DNA of 64,000 nt from Cinnamomum chago (Eukaryota; Streptophyta; Magnoliopsida; Laurales; Lauraceae): NCBI GenBank assembly GCA_038049695.1, contig CP142453.1:114096001-114160000 (forward strand), written 5' to 3'. Shown here piece after piece: positions 24,301 through 35,931 of this stretch. Made by a program: the position numbers and the translations under genes. Each line of letters opens with the position of its first letter. Positions within the stretch are counted from its first letter, which is position 1. The notes beneath the pieces were generated by a model that saw nothing but the letters and a program-made list of their open reading frames with translations, was not told the DNA's origin and ran no database searches.

Positions 24301-25612
24301 TAGGGATGGGAAAGAGGTCAAAATGGGTCGGGTCAACAGGTGGGGTCCACATATTAGAGCCCAACTCATATCGGGCTCTTTTTTTAAAACGGGTTACAGC
24401 CGTGTTTGACAAATCTTATCTATATAAAATTGATCTGTATAGAACAGATTTGTATAGAATAGATCTACATAAAATAGATATTTGGATAAATAAACCGTTT
24501 GGTATGTCGAAAAGAGAAAAGATAATTTGAAATAGTCTTTTTTGAAATCAACAATATAGATTTTTTTTCACACAATCCTGTAGATGCACAAGGAATTAAT
24601 GGTACAAAAATAAAATTGAACTCTTAGCTGTTTATAGTGGTTAAAAGAGGATTAATGGCTTGGATCTTAATCTTGGAGCCCACAAAAAATCTAAAAATAC
24701 ATGTATCTAAGTTTGGACTTTTCTCAAATATCTTGAGATCTATGACAGATCAACGGCTTCAATTTAAACTCAGTGGACATACTTGAGGTTATAAAGCTCC
24801 AATGGTTCAGATCTATGCTATCTACCCCAAAATTAAATAAAAAAAGAAAAAAAAAGGATGAAACTCAATCACGTGAGAACACAACCACTACATGTCAAAA
24901 CTCAACCATTATATATATAGTTTCTCACACATATCTCGAGATCCGTCATAAATCAACGGCTTAAATTTTATATGGTGGTCGTGTTTGAGCTTGTAAAGAC
25001 TTTTATCGGTTCAGATCTCAATTTAGGGGGCCATAATCTAAAAAGAAAGACAAACAAGAACACGGGTGTCCATCTATTAATGCTACTGTAGCACTGCCTC
25101 CTCTACCCGCTTTAGACATAATTGTCTGTTTTGGATGGACTCCTTTTACCTCCTTTATGCCACATACATTAATGTCTACAACACTGATTCATATAGACAT
25201 ATAGGATCCAGTTACCAAACAATCTATTTTCTAAAAAAGTCTATTTGAATCCACTTTTAGACAAATAGACATGTAAAATAGAGATGCCAAACGGGCCCTA
25301 AATATCTCTACCTAACTCAAATTGACCTGCATAAAATGCAAACAAGTTTAACTTGACCTAGCCCGATCCAACTTGTAGAAGCTAAATCCAAGCCCAAATT
25401 CAATTCAAGAATTATATGAATCGCCCAATTTTTTGTACGTGAAAAGTTAGACGAAGGTTTGTTAGCGTTGACCCAATCCACCCATTTAATTTCTTTCCCA
25501 TTCGTGACTTGATACGTGAATGACCCGTATTCTATGTAAGTCGGGTTTGGTGGAACAAATATGAGTAGGTTACAGTCGGGTCAGCGAGTCAGTCAAGTTT
25601 TGCCACCTCTAT
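24301..25612. mobile_element. MITE-like element with GATGGCAAAA-type ends
   Basis: The left end TAGGGATGGGAAAGAGG and the right end TTTTGCCACCTCTA are imperfect inverted repeats of a type common in plant non-autonomous DNA transposons. Subterminal GGGTCGGGTCAAC also has an inverted counterpart. It contains the second dispersed repeat (24405-25299), suggesting nesting. Confidence 0.4.
24405..25299. repeat. Decayed dispersed repeat, copy 2
   Basis: Starts GTTTGACAAATCTTATCTA, continues with TATAAAATTGATCT units and ends AATAGAGATGCCAAACGGGC. That end is an inverted counterpart of the start (GTTTGGCA), so this is likely a DNA transposon related to 22725-23500. Confidence 0.45.
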
Positions 25613-26390
25613 TTTAAATTTTATCATCTGCCCATGAGTTGAAATCATGGGTCCATCTCATGATTAAAAGTGGATCAACTAAACATCCATTGGACTCAAC
25701 TTTATCAAAAGGTCAAGTATGTATTGATGGTTACACTAGTTGTTGTTGACAATTAGATTTTCCTAAACATAACTTTTTGTTAAATGAAAAGGTTGAAGCA
25801 ATTTGAATCAAGCTAATTCGAGTGACAATTGGGCCAATAGTTTCACTTTGATAACGATAGTACTTTGTTTTGACTTTTTGACAGTGGACAATCAAAATAG
25901 AAATATTGTTAAGATTCATTTCATGACTTTAGATTGTATATAAATAACATTTAATAGAATATTTAATAACATGTTATTATTTAATCATACATTTAACTTT
26001 CAAAGTCTTCTTATATTCAGTTGAACTCCATGCTTACTCCATTCGTAAACTATGGAGGATCATAATTTCTAGTTTATTTAAAACTGAACTGGAGCTTTTC
26101 TGTACTTTAATATTATGTTTTAGAAGGTTCCACAACAAGTAGAAAGTAAAATGCTGGAGAAAGAATTGTTTTTCTTGGTGAGGACATGCTTGTATCTTTA
26201 AACAAGCACATTGTCCAACCTAAAGTGCCTTTCATCATCAAAAGAGCAAACCTTAGATAAAGCAGAAAAAGACTCCATGAGAGGAAGTCCTTTTGGCTTG
26301 AAATGAAGGCTCTTTTTTGTTTTTTGTTTTTTTAAGGTACCCGGCAATGATAAAACTCTTCTGAGTCAGTCATCCACTCAACAACATTAT
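25613..26390. other. Unassigned intergenic stretch
   Basis: AT-rich; no gene, element end or RNA gene recognised. Confidence 0.4.
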
Positions 26391-26820
26391 GTGTGCATAC
26401 AGAAAATCCACTAAACCACTAAATCTATCCGAACCGATCCGATCATTCTTGTAGTAGATTAGTTTGGTCACGGTTCGGATTTCCTTCAAACCGTTCTGTT
26501 CGGTTCATTTTTCGTTTTGAAGGTGCGGGTTTGATCAAACCAAATCTATTATATAAATACATATTTTTTATAAAATATATAAAGGAATATGAGAAATTAC
26601 TTAAATAAGATTCGAACCCTCACTCAATTACTTAAAGTCCAACATCTCTCACCAATTGAAATGCCACTTTTTGTGAAAGAAAAAAAAAAAAAAAAAAAAC
26701 CGTAACTGAACTAAACCAAACCAGTTTCTTTCAATTCGGTTTGGGAAAATAGAAAACCGATGGGTTCGGTCTGATTAATGGTTTTCTTTCTAAACCGATC
26801 CGAATAACCCATGTGCACCC
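26391..26820. mobile_element. MITE-like element with CGGTTCGG-rich arms
   Basis: About 430 bp. The left end GTGTGCATACAG and the inverted right end GGGTGCACATGGGTTATTCGG match imperfectly. Subterminal arms are full of GGTTCGG/CCGAACC and GATCGG repeats on both sides of an AT-rich centre with a poly(A) stretch. This architecture is typical of hAT-type MITEs, but no 8-bp duplication could be confirmed. Confidence 0.5.
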
Positions 26821-28297
26821 GTAAACTATATAGTACTCGTTAAAAAAAAAAGAGTTGGCAACGATCTGATATATATTATTCTCACGTTTATTTTACCCAC
26901 CAAAACGATTAAATGTGTCTTTTCTTTTTCTAAAAATAAAGGCGGAAATTCATGTCTATTTTCTCTTTTCTATGAAGCCATTATTTCATATGGTTGAAAA
27001 AGTATTCTAATGCAAACCTAGTCAAAAGCAAAGAGATTTAGGATATTGATTGCCTTCAATCTCTCCGCCACATCATAGGCACTAATTATAAAGCATGATA
27101 GAATTAGAACAATCAATCAAAATATATGATTGACAAGCGAGGTGGACCACATGTTCTAAGGAATTATTTATTTGTATATAACATATAGGAATTGAATATA
27201 TAGAAATTCATGTAATAAATGATTAAAAATTAAGGCCAGAAGTAAATATATACAAAAATAATAATTAAATAACCTTAATTTGGGGGGCAATTTGTTTGCC
27301 GTCATTTACTTGCGTACATGGTTCACATGCGTAGTAGTTATGCATCATTATGTTTGTTTGCACTCATTTACAAATCATAATTAGCGTGTAAAAAAGGTTA
27401 TTTACACACCAAGATCACTTGAACCCTTACAAAAGGTGTCAATACACTTCTTACACAATGATTGCATTCTCATGGGGCCTATCAGACTCCTTTATTCCTT
27501 TATTTCCGTCTGCCCATATTTGTAATACAAACTCGTTCCATTTGTTTATTGAGTAAAAACCCAATATCTTGATGTTGATTTTTTCAAATCTTTGTAGATT
27601 TTGAGTAAATTGTGAAAAAAGTTTTAGTCTATAAATCTATATCATCTTGCACTCTTCTGTGCGCTCAATTCATTATCCAAACCGTTGAATATTCTTATAT
27701 TATATTCAACGCGTCTAGGCACCCCGACTGGGGTGCTCCGGACGGACCCCGGGTGACATCAAGATAATAATCTTCGTTGATTTTAAGAAATTTGTGAAAA
27801 AAAAATCCAAAAAAATCTAAAATTATAGGACATACGTACTCATTGACTCCCATTACATATGTAAAATCCTATTTTTTAATTACATGTATATAAAAAAGAG
27901 GAATCAAGAAAAAATGGGAAATGAAATCACAAGAAAGTGAAGTCCTTAATACTTATATGCATCACCCGTCACCCGTCACCTTAATCATTCACACTGTACC
28001 CCTTTATTATTTAATCCTTTTGGTGGCACTCAGTCGACCATGAATGATGAATCCTCTATTCTAATGCCAAAAAAACGTTTAGGCCCTTAATCAATGGTGT
28101 GGTTTTGTGAAATCGACCAGACTTTGTATTCAACCATTTGCTTCATCGTGCACGGAAAGATGAGATGATTAATGATTGATGATGATGCTGTTATTGACTA
28201 TCCAGATTGTATTGGATTCTTTTTTTTTTGTTAATGGTAAATCATATTACACCAAACCCACCTTATAGACCCCAATTGTACGTTTACTACGCACCAG
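26821..28297. other. Unassigned intergenic stretch
   Basis: AT-rich. The only structure seen is a pair of neighbouring hairpins at 27684-27736. Confidence 0.4.
27684..27736. repeat. Two adjacent short inverted repeats
   Basis: A 9-bp stem GTTGAATAT/ATATTCAAC (27684-27692 and 27702-27710) is followed by a GC-rich 7-bp stem GCACCCC/GGGGTGC (27719-27725 and 27730-27736, loop GACT). The GC-rich island stands out in very AT-rich surroundings. Confidence 0.6.
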
Positions 28298-28713
28298 ACG
28301 GTATTGCAGTCCACACCTGGCTGACAAGTGAGGGCCCCACGTTTGGTCTGCAGTCCAATCCATTTACCTTATGATCAGTCACAGTTTATGTTTATGAAAT
28401 ATAATCAATAGTATAAATGATTCTCTTTTTTTAATTATTATTACAATGGAGGGTTGTTCCAACTCTTTGGGCCGAAGTGGAACCGGGTATATCCCCTATG
28501 ACCCAACGGTATTGCAGTCCACACCTGGTTGACAAGTGAGGGCCCCACGTTTGGTCTGTAGTCCAATCCATTTACCTTATGATCCGTCACGGTTTATGTT
28601 TATGAAATATAATCAATAGTATAAATGATTCTCTTTTTTTTTATTATTATTACAATGGAGGGTTGTTCCAACTCTTTGGGCCGAAGTGGAACCGGGTAAA
28701 TCCCTTATGACCC
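28298..28713. repeat. 208-bp tandem duplication, two near-identical copies
   Basis: Copies 28298-28505 and 28506-28713 both begin ACGGTATTGCAGTCCACACC and end near TATGACCCAA, differing at only a handful of positions. A recent head-to-tail duplication with no coding content. Confidence 0.92.
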
Positions 28714-29481
28714 AAGGGTAATAGTGTAATTTTAAACATTTAATTTCTGAAAGTAAACCATGATCTTAAGCCAACTGAGCGACCCCTTAAAATTAAATAG
28801 TATAAATAATTCAGATCAGAATCTTTATATTATTTTTCCTTTGTAGATTAGAGACAAGGGTAGATCAGAGCTCACAAAGTTTGGTCTTGTGAATGTGAAT
28901 GGTCGGATAAATTTGACTCGCCTATATAAAAATTACTTTTTTCTTTATGTTTTGTTTTGTTTGTTTTCCAATTCTCAATTAGAGATTGATTCCTAGTTGT
29001 TTATATAGATTTGGCATTTGATTGGAGATATCGCTTGTTTTTACTTAAACTTTAATCAATTGAAAGATTAGGAACCCTTTTGACTGGGGCCCAATTGATA
29101 CCTAAATTTAAATATAAGTAATTAGAGAAGTAGAAAGAGAACAGAACGCACATACATTTGTGTGAATGGAAATTTGGAGAAGCCGACATCAATGACCTCT
29201 CAATAACAAGAGCCGATGGAGACATATCACATATTCTAGCAAAAAAAAAAAACCCAGAAGAGACGATGAACGCTTATATAAATGGAACGTAGTGAAATAT
29301 CTCATACTGCATGTACGTCGCCATCTTGCCGACATAAACCAAAGTCGGTCGCTGCAAGTGGAGTTTGCTAATTCGCTCGTGGGGACCGCATTTGACAAGT
29401 AATGGCCGTTGGATATGAAATGTGCACCATGTGCCCTATAGGCATGGACTTAGAAAAATCCTAATTGAAGGAGTTGTACCG
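28714..29481. other. Unassigned intergenic stretch
   Basis: No gene recognised. Confidence 0.35.
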
Positions 29482-30336
29482 CATGGGCGGCGCCACATTG
29501 ATCACAGTAATTGACCCCACTGGGATCTGAACAAATATTTAAAAATAAAAATTTTTACGTCATGAATTGAAATTTTGAGTTTGACCCCACATAAACTTAA
29601 GTTTGACCCCACTCAATTTAAGAGTTTCACCCCTACGTTAGCTAACTTTACATATTTTCTTTGTTGCTGTGGTAGTGAACAAAAGTCAACATAAGCAAAA
29701 GTTAATGGGCCAATTGTCTACCAAAATAAAAATAATAATTAATGGGCCCACATTGCTGATATGCGTTCGAGCAACGAGTTTTCTGAACTTAAAGGAATTT
29801 GTGACATTACTATAAAATTAGTCAAGACAAAGAAGGATATCTTATATATTTGCTTCTAAAATTGGCGTTGATTTTACAAGAAACAACTGTGACAGTAGAA
29901 ATCGTTTTTTTAATAATGAAATACGTAAATAATAGGTTGCGTAACCAAATGAGAGATCAATGGATGAATGACCGTTTGGTCACATATATTGAAAATGATA
30001 TGGTTGCTAGTGTTGATAATGAAGCTATTATGCAATAATTTCAACACATGAATACATGTTGAGGGCAGCTGTAAGAGTTTATGTATTTGGATTTCTTTTT
30101 TGGATTAAGAACTATTAGTAACAATGTATTAAAATTTATGTGGTTTTTTTTTTTAAATTCAATATTATCTTTTGTCGAATTATTGGAGATATATTGCTCG
30201 AGAATCTTATATTATATTTGTCGAATTATCAAAAGTAGATGACATATGCCGGTAAAGAGAAAAATAAATTTATTCGATTTGCGGAAGATAAGTCTTTTGT
30301 TGATCTCACTGACTTGAATTCCTAGAGCCGCCGCTT
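29482..30336 (+). mobile_element. Decayed hAT transposon remnant
   Basis: Ends resemble the GGGGCGGAGCC-type inverted repeats of plant hAT elements: left CATGGGCGGCGCC, right AGAGCCGCCGCTTG preceded by TTGAATTCC. Subterminal 'TTTGACCCCA' repeats (29500-29640) are typical of this group. It contains the 3' part of a transposase gene. No target duplication could be confirmed. Confidence 0.55.
29745..30070 (+). pseudogene. hAT transposase C-terminal fragment
   Basis: The longest open part (29850-30038) reads KYVNNRLRNQMRDQWMNDRL, then VTYIENDMVASVDNEAIMQ. This is the conserved C-terminal dimerisation tail of TTF-type/ZMYM1-like plant hAT transposases (family pattern: ERAFSAM..VK..LRN.M.DQWMND.L). 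Upstream pieces in other frames (KTKKDI, LLKLALIL) belong to the same domain, with frameshifts between. The catalytic part is missing. Confidence 0.7.
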
Positions 30337-31260
30337 GAACCACACAGTGGGGCCTATTTATTGAAAACCCAAAGTACTTAAAATGAATGCTTTTGAAGAA
30401 TTATAAGATATTTTTAAATTTTATTCAAATAGGAGTTAGACCTATTATAAGATTGAGTATTTGATTAAAACTATAATTAACATAACTTTATGCATATCAA
30501 GCGTATTCATTAATCACTTTCTAACCAAGTTATATATCTTACGGTTGGACGGATTTTTATTAAAGCAAAGTTTGAGAATATTCCATAAATTTGATAGATA
30601 TTTATTTTGAGCAACTCAGGTTTTTAAAAAATAGAATACATTGTGGATCCTAGGGATAAATCGGAGTTAGAATTTTAAGGACCCACCTTTCGTTTTCTTG
30701 GATGATCCAAATTTACATGAAGGCCCCACAAAATGTGGTGCCAATCGGGTTCACTAGTGGGCCACAATGTCTAGAGTCCTATTAGTGGTGGTGGATGTTT
30801 TGGACAACTTCTCCATTGATGGTACACGTACGCACAATTCACTGGCGGTCCAGGGTCTGCTCTAACATTAAGTTGTCGTGCAGGTACATCCAACAGTGTG
30901 AATTGTAGGAATCCGGACCTTACGAGGCTCTCACTCGTTAGTGGAGGAGTGCGGATCCTGTGAGGACTTCTCCTGTAGTGACCGACCGTGAGTGAATTTA
31001 TCAATGTCGCTCCACTCAAAGTTATCACGGGGTAAATTGTCATATGATCTTGATTCTTAGTGGAGAGTCCAAGAAAGACCTCGAAAACGACTCACTCCCT
31101 CTGTTTTTTAATGCTCCCGTCCATTCAAATCATCAGTCCACCCCAAATAGGAAAATGGGAGTAAATGCTCACTCCTTTTCTTTTCTTTGTGTATTTTTGG
31201 TAAATGATAATTGTGCGCGGTTAATGTTCTTCAAACGCCCCTCCGATGAAAAAAAAAAAA

Positions 31261-32706
31261 GGGACTTTTGGCTATAGGTCCCTCATCATTTGTTTTTATA
31301 GTCTAAGATCCACAATATTTTATCGTACCGGCAGCAGTCCTCTAATGAAAAAGACTCAATGAAAAAGACAAAAAGACCCTTCTACACATCAGCCAAAAAG
31401 GGTGCCTTTAAAACCATTTCAGAAAAGCAAAAGCCAGACTCTTTTGAATCGCAGAAGCAAAAGGCGAAGATGAAAGAAACTGCAAAACCTATAAGCAAAC
31501 TCAACTCATCGAATACCTCCACCATCTGAATAATCTTCACTTGGTTAGAAAAAGTACTTCTTCCATTCATAAAAAGAAGATGTACAAGATAATTTCTTAT
31601 GAAAAAAACTAAAAACCTAATTTGATTTCATTCTTTTCTGATTTTATCTATTCTTTATGCTTAACTCTATATAGAGAATGACTAGAACAAACATCAATTC
31701 AAGAGAAAAAGCAACTGAAAGTTAGAAAAATTTGTTTGAAACTCAGATAAATTTGTTTGAAACTTAGAAAAGTTGTTCAAAACTCAGATAAATTTATCTG
31801 AGTTTTGCCAGAAGTTCAGGTAAGCTTGCTGAAAACTCAGATAAATTTATCTGGATTTTGAAAATTTATCTGAGTTTTCGTCGGGTAAGTTTGCCAAAAC
31901 TCAAATAAATTTATCTGAGTTTTGGCAAATTTATTTTCGTTTTCATCCAGTTTATCAGAGCTTCTGTTAAATTTATCTGTCACCAGGCAACCTAACATGT
32001 ATCTTCTAACAAGTACCTTGAGTTTTCATTTGCTTCACATTCCTTTGTTACCCTATATTTGGAATACTTTAGTTCTTTGTATAGTCTTGATTCCTTTCTA
32101 CTAAGCACAAACCGAAACTCTCAAACAACATTCATTCATTCTCTCTTGTAATGGAGCAACCTGTAGTTTTCTACTTATGTGGTCATTCATAATTGTATCC
32201 TTCTTTGTTAACACAGACATATATCTCAGTAATCACATCTAAACTATATGTTCTTTGTAGCCTCCCCTAAATTCTCAAATATCGTGCTCTCTCTCAAATC
32301 AGTTGTAGAGAGATAGAGATTTGGAAGAGGCTTCAAATGAAATAGTAAGATAAAGTAAAATCGTTTTCATCTTTGAAGAAATGAAAAAGAGAGAATCGGA
32401 AGTCATGGTGGCGACGGAAGGTGCTCTGCAACGTTACTCCATAATCATGGAAAGGAACAAAAATGGAAAATGAGAGAGAAGAAGAAGGAAGGAATTCTTT
32501 GCACAACAGAGAATAAGAGATAACTTTGCCTATGAATGAGGGTTGAAAGGGGCATATTAGTCATGAAAATATATAACGTGGTATATTAGGAACCTCTCAC
32601 CAATATATCTCCAGCTGTCTGGACTTTAGATATTAGAAAAAAAGTTATTGTCCTTGATACCTTAAAAGACTGTGTTCAGAGACTTTTGGCTAATTTACCA
32701 AAAAAT
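31261..32706. mobile_element. Insertion in duplication copy 1, unclassified non-autonomous element
   Basis: Absent from copy 2, where the flanks join at about 38010. Begins GGGACTTTTGGCTATAGG and ends near AGAGACTTTTGGCTAATTTA, so a shared GACTTTTGGCTA appears at both ends in direct orientation. The centre (31720-31980) is an AT minisatellite of AAATTTATCTGAGTTTTG. The element around 43141-45235 shares this minisatellite and a 'GGTCCCTCAT' start motif, so the two probably belong to one family. No coding region is recognised. Confidence 0.6.
31720..31980. repeat. Palindromic AT minisatellite
   Basis: Repeated AACTCAGATAAATTTATCTG and AGTTTTG-type units in both orientations, so each unit can fold on itself. 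The same unit recurs at 44165-44470. Confidence 0.75.
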
Positions 32707-32987
32707 TAAACATCAAATACCATCTCCATCAATGAAAAAAGAAGGATGAAGAATGAAGTGAAGATAAGAAATGCATAAGAAATGCATACTTGGCCCCCTA
32801 ATAATTAAGAACGTCTTTTACTCCCTGCCTCTTCAATGATAAAAGCTGACCTAGCCATGAATTTTTGTGCCTTCAGTTCTACCCACTCTATCCAAATAAA
32901 CAGGCCATTAGTAGATTCTTGTTTGAATGTGAATGCAATTGGGCACTTGTGGGCTTCCTTTTCTCTCTCAACTTATTAATATTATTA

Positions 32988-32996
32988 TTATATATA
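32988..32996. repeat. 9-bp target site duplication, left
   Basis: TTATATATA immediately left of the Mutator-like element, repeated exactly at 35923-35931. The unoccupied counterpart in duplication copy 2 lies near 38312-38324. Confidence 0.8.
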
Positions 32997-33929
32997 GAGG
33001 ATTTTACCGAAAAAATCCCCTTAAACTCATTGAATATCAAAAGGGGTTTAGAAAGTCTCCATGCACTGCAGTGATCCTACAGGCCTGATTTGGCATAATT
33101 TTTTTCAGTTTTCCCTGAGAGGGGATATCGCCGCTCATCTTGCCATTTTACAGTCGATCAAAACCCATTTTCCCCATTGTTCATCTTCCTCTTTTCCCTC
33201 ACCTCTCAACTGATCACAGGCGTTGCTCATCGATTCCAATGCTTCCTCTTCCACATCTTTTCACCTTCTAGCAAGCACGTAGAGATCCTAGTTGTATTTT
33301 TCATCTTTGTGACCTACAACTCGTCGGAGATCAATGAGTGTAGAACATGAAACCCTACTCTATTCCATTATTGTGACGTTTAATATGTGAGGCTTGGGTT
33401 TGAGATGGAGTTGGAAGAAGGAGGAGGAAGATGAAAAACAAGCAGCAGAGGAAGGAAGAAGATGATAAATGGGTGGAGGAAGGAAGTGGAGGAGGAAGAA
33501 GAAGAAATAAAAGCGGGGACAATCGCGGGTGACCGGCTATATCCCCGCTCATGACAGGTGCAGCTCTCAGATGAGTGTGTTTATCCTTTAGAAAAATTCT
33601 ATCATGGGTGGGGATATCGCCGCTCATCGCATATAAGCTTCATATACTGAGCGGGGATATCCCCTCACATAAAAGGTTAAGCTCTCATATAAGTGTGTTC
33701 ATCCTTGGGAAAAAAGTCTGTCATGAGCGGGGATATCGCCGCTCACCCGCGGTTGTCCCCGCTCTTATTTCTTCTTCTTCCTCCTCCACTTCCTTCCTCC
33801 ACCCATTTTTCATCTTCTTCCTTCCTCAGCTGCTTGTTTTTCATCTTCCTCCTCCTTCCTCCAACTCCATCTCAAACTCAAACCTCACATATTAAACGTC
33901 ACAATAGTGGAATAGGGTAGGGTTTCATG

Positions 33930-35553
33930 TGTTAGTGCCACATGTTCATGTGCACTATTTTTATTGTCAATTCCGTGCTAGAGAGTTCCGAAGACATTGT
34001 CTCTTAAGTACTTCAAAGAAGACTCAATTCAAGAGGACTGTCAAAGCTTTTTGGAAAGGCCAGGATTCGTCAAAGATCATCATCAAGCTGTGCAAACCAA
34101 GATCAGGTAATTGGGATCGAAACCATGCCCCAAAGTGACCCTAAAAACCCTAGGCTAAATTGTTATTTTGAAAGGTTTTAGATGATATTTTTGAGCTTGT
34201 TTAAAACTCAAAAATGACCCCAGATTTCAGCCAGTTGACCTCATGCGGTTAGCAGTCCATGCCCCTAAGTCCACCTGTCCGAAGGCATCCAACATGATCA
34301 TAACACCAGGTCACATTGAGGCTTAGTAAACATGAGTATGTATAGAAACTTAACAATAAACAATGTTTTATATAAATTAATAAAGAAATGTATAGTTGTC
34401 AAAACCGGTGTGCTTTTGATTTCTTTAATAATTTTTCTACAAAAGTTCCCTCATATTCATACTCATGATTCTTATAAGGCCTCACCAAAACTTTGCTTAT
34501 GTTAGGGTCTTTATCAAATTTCAAACGTAGGAATAGTGTTCTTGTCAGGTGCACCCTACCATGTATTAAGTTACCGTTGGAACTATCCGTTGGATTTAAT
34601 AGTGTTCCTATCAGATGCACCCTACCATGTCTCAAGTTACTGTTGGAACTATCCGTTGGATTTAATAGTGTTCCTGTCAGATGCACCCTACCATGTCTTA
34701 AGTTACCGTTGGAACTATCCGTTGGATATTTTCTATAAATACCTGAAGCTCGTTTTCAATACAAGTGAGTCCAATTTTGAAGAGCCTTTGTTCTAAATTC
34801 TTGTAAACCTTTCTCAAGCTCTCAAAGCTTCTTCCAAACACACTTAGATCCTATCTTTGCAAATCCAAGGGCTTCCTTAACTCTAAGGAGTGTGCTTTGA
34901 GAAGCCAAGTCTAGGGTATCCTAATCCTTAAAGGTATCCCTCATTTTTGCCCTAAAAATCAAACCTCTACAACTTGGTTATGCATCTCAAAGGAGTTTCA
35001 TCATCAACACCAAGCTAGCTGGAAGAGGTAAAAAGCTTCGATCACGGTCAAAAGCTTCTTCGAATACTTTCGATCTTTATCAAAGGCAAGTGTTCGCCCT
35101 TCATTCAAATTTATATCTTTGTGACAGTGGATTGAATCTGTGTGTGTCAATCACTCTAAAAATTGTGTGTGGGGATTAGATCTGTGTGATCGAACCTCAG
35201 TAACAAAATTGAGTTAGAATCAGTACTTGTGTAGTTTGATTCTTTATAGTGGAACCAAGGGACTGTGTGACCCTTGAGAGTGGATGTAGGTCTGTGTGAC
35301 TGAACCACTATAAATCTCTTGTGTCATTTTTATCTCTTGTGCTTATTATCTTGTTTCAAATTAGAGTTTCTCTGATTATTTAAGCACACACACATTGAAC
35401 TTATAATTCATACAAGTTATTTTGTTATGTGTGATTATTATTCCAAGTTGAGATTAAAAATTGGGCTAATAAGTTTAAGATTGGCATTAGAATTCCTTTT
35501 GTCCTATTCACCCCCCCTCTAGGACTTATTCATTGAACCTAGTTGCACTTTCA
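33930..35553 (+). mobile_element. Solo LTR (Copia-like) nested in the foldback element
   Basis: A 1624-bp TG...CA element (TGTTAGTGCC ... GCACTTTCA) interrupts the right arm of the Mutator-like element. The flanking arm sequence resumes exactly after a 5-bp duplication, TCATG, at 33925-33929 and 35554-35558. It holds three 66-bp tandem repeats followed by a TATA box (TATAAAT at 34734), then a long transcribed-type region ending ATTCACCCCCCCTCTAGGAC. No internal retrotransposon sequence: a solo LTR left by LTR-LTR recombination. Looks complete as an LTR. Confidence 0.9.
34532..34728 (+). repeat. Three 66-bp tandem repeats in LTR U3
   Basis: Units starting near 34535, 34601 and 34668 share AGTGTTC, CAGATGCACCCTACCATGTC and GTTGGAACTATCCGTTGGAT. 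They lie just upstream of the LTR TATA box, as enhancer-type repeats often do. Confidence 0.88.
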
Positions 35554-35922
35554 TCATGTTCTACACTCATTGATCTCCGACGAGTTGTAGGTCACGAAGA
35601 TGAAAATACAACTGGGATCTCTGCGTGCTTGCTAGAAGGTGAAAAGATGTGGAAGAGGAAGCATTGGAATCGATGAGCAACGCCTGTGATCAGTTGAGTT
35701 TAGATCGATGGAGGAGGTGAGGGAAAAGAGAAAGATGAACAATGGGGAAAATGGGTTTTGATCGACTGTAAAAGGGCAAGATGAGCGGCGATATCCCCTC
35801 TCAGGAAAAACTGAAAAAAATTATACCAAATCAGGCCTATAGGATCACTGCAGTGCATGGAGACTTTCTAAGCTCCTTTTGATCTTCAATGAGTCTAAGG
35901 GGATTTTTTCGGTAAAATCCTC

Positions 35923-35931
35923 TTATATATA
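35923..35931. repeat. 9-bp target site duplication, right
   Basis: TTATATATA, identical to 32988-32996. Confidence 0.8.

Larger units (their letters stand above)
32997..35922. mobile_element. Mutator-like foldback element with long inverted arms
   Basis: Both ends read GAGGATTTTACCGAAAAAAT inward (perfect for over 20 bp). They extend into arms of about 560-575 bp: left 32997-33557; right 33719-33929 plus 35559-35922, split by a solo LTR. The arms pair along their whole length, including the 'CTTCCTCTTCCACATC' and 'GTCGGAGATCAATGAGTG' segments. The 9-bp target duplication (TTATATATA) and the long arms are hallmarks of Mutator-like elements. The core between the arms is about 160 bp with no transposase, so it is non-autonomous. 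Open frames rich in Ser/Pro/Leu in the arms are composition effects. The palindromic motif GGGGATATCGCC recurs six times. Absent from duplication copy 2. Confidence 0.85.

Noticed and set aside
33355-33920. Ser/Pro/Leu-rich frames with repeated MSGDIAAHPRLSPL
   Set aside because: They are mirror images of each other because the two arms of the foldback element are inverted copies; composition-driven, no family motif.
34399-34796. Frames with repeated LPLELSVGFNSVP-type segments
   Set aside because: Translations of the three 66-bp U3 repeats of a solo LTR.
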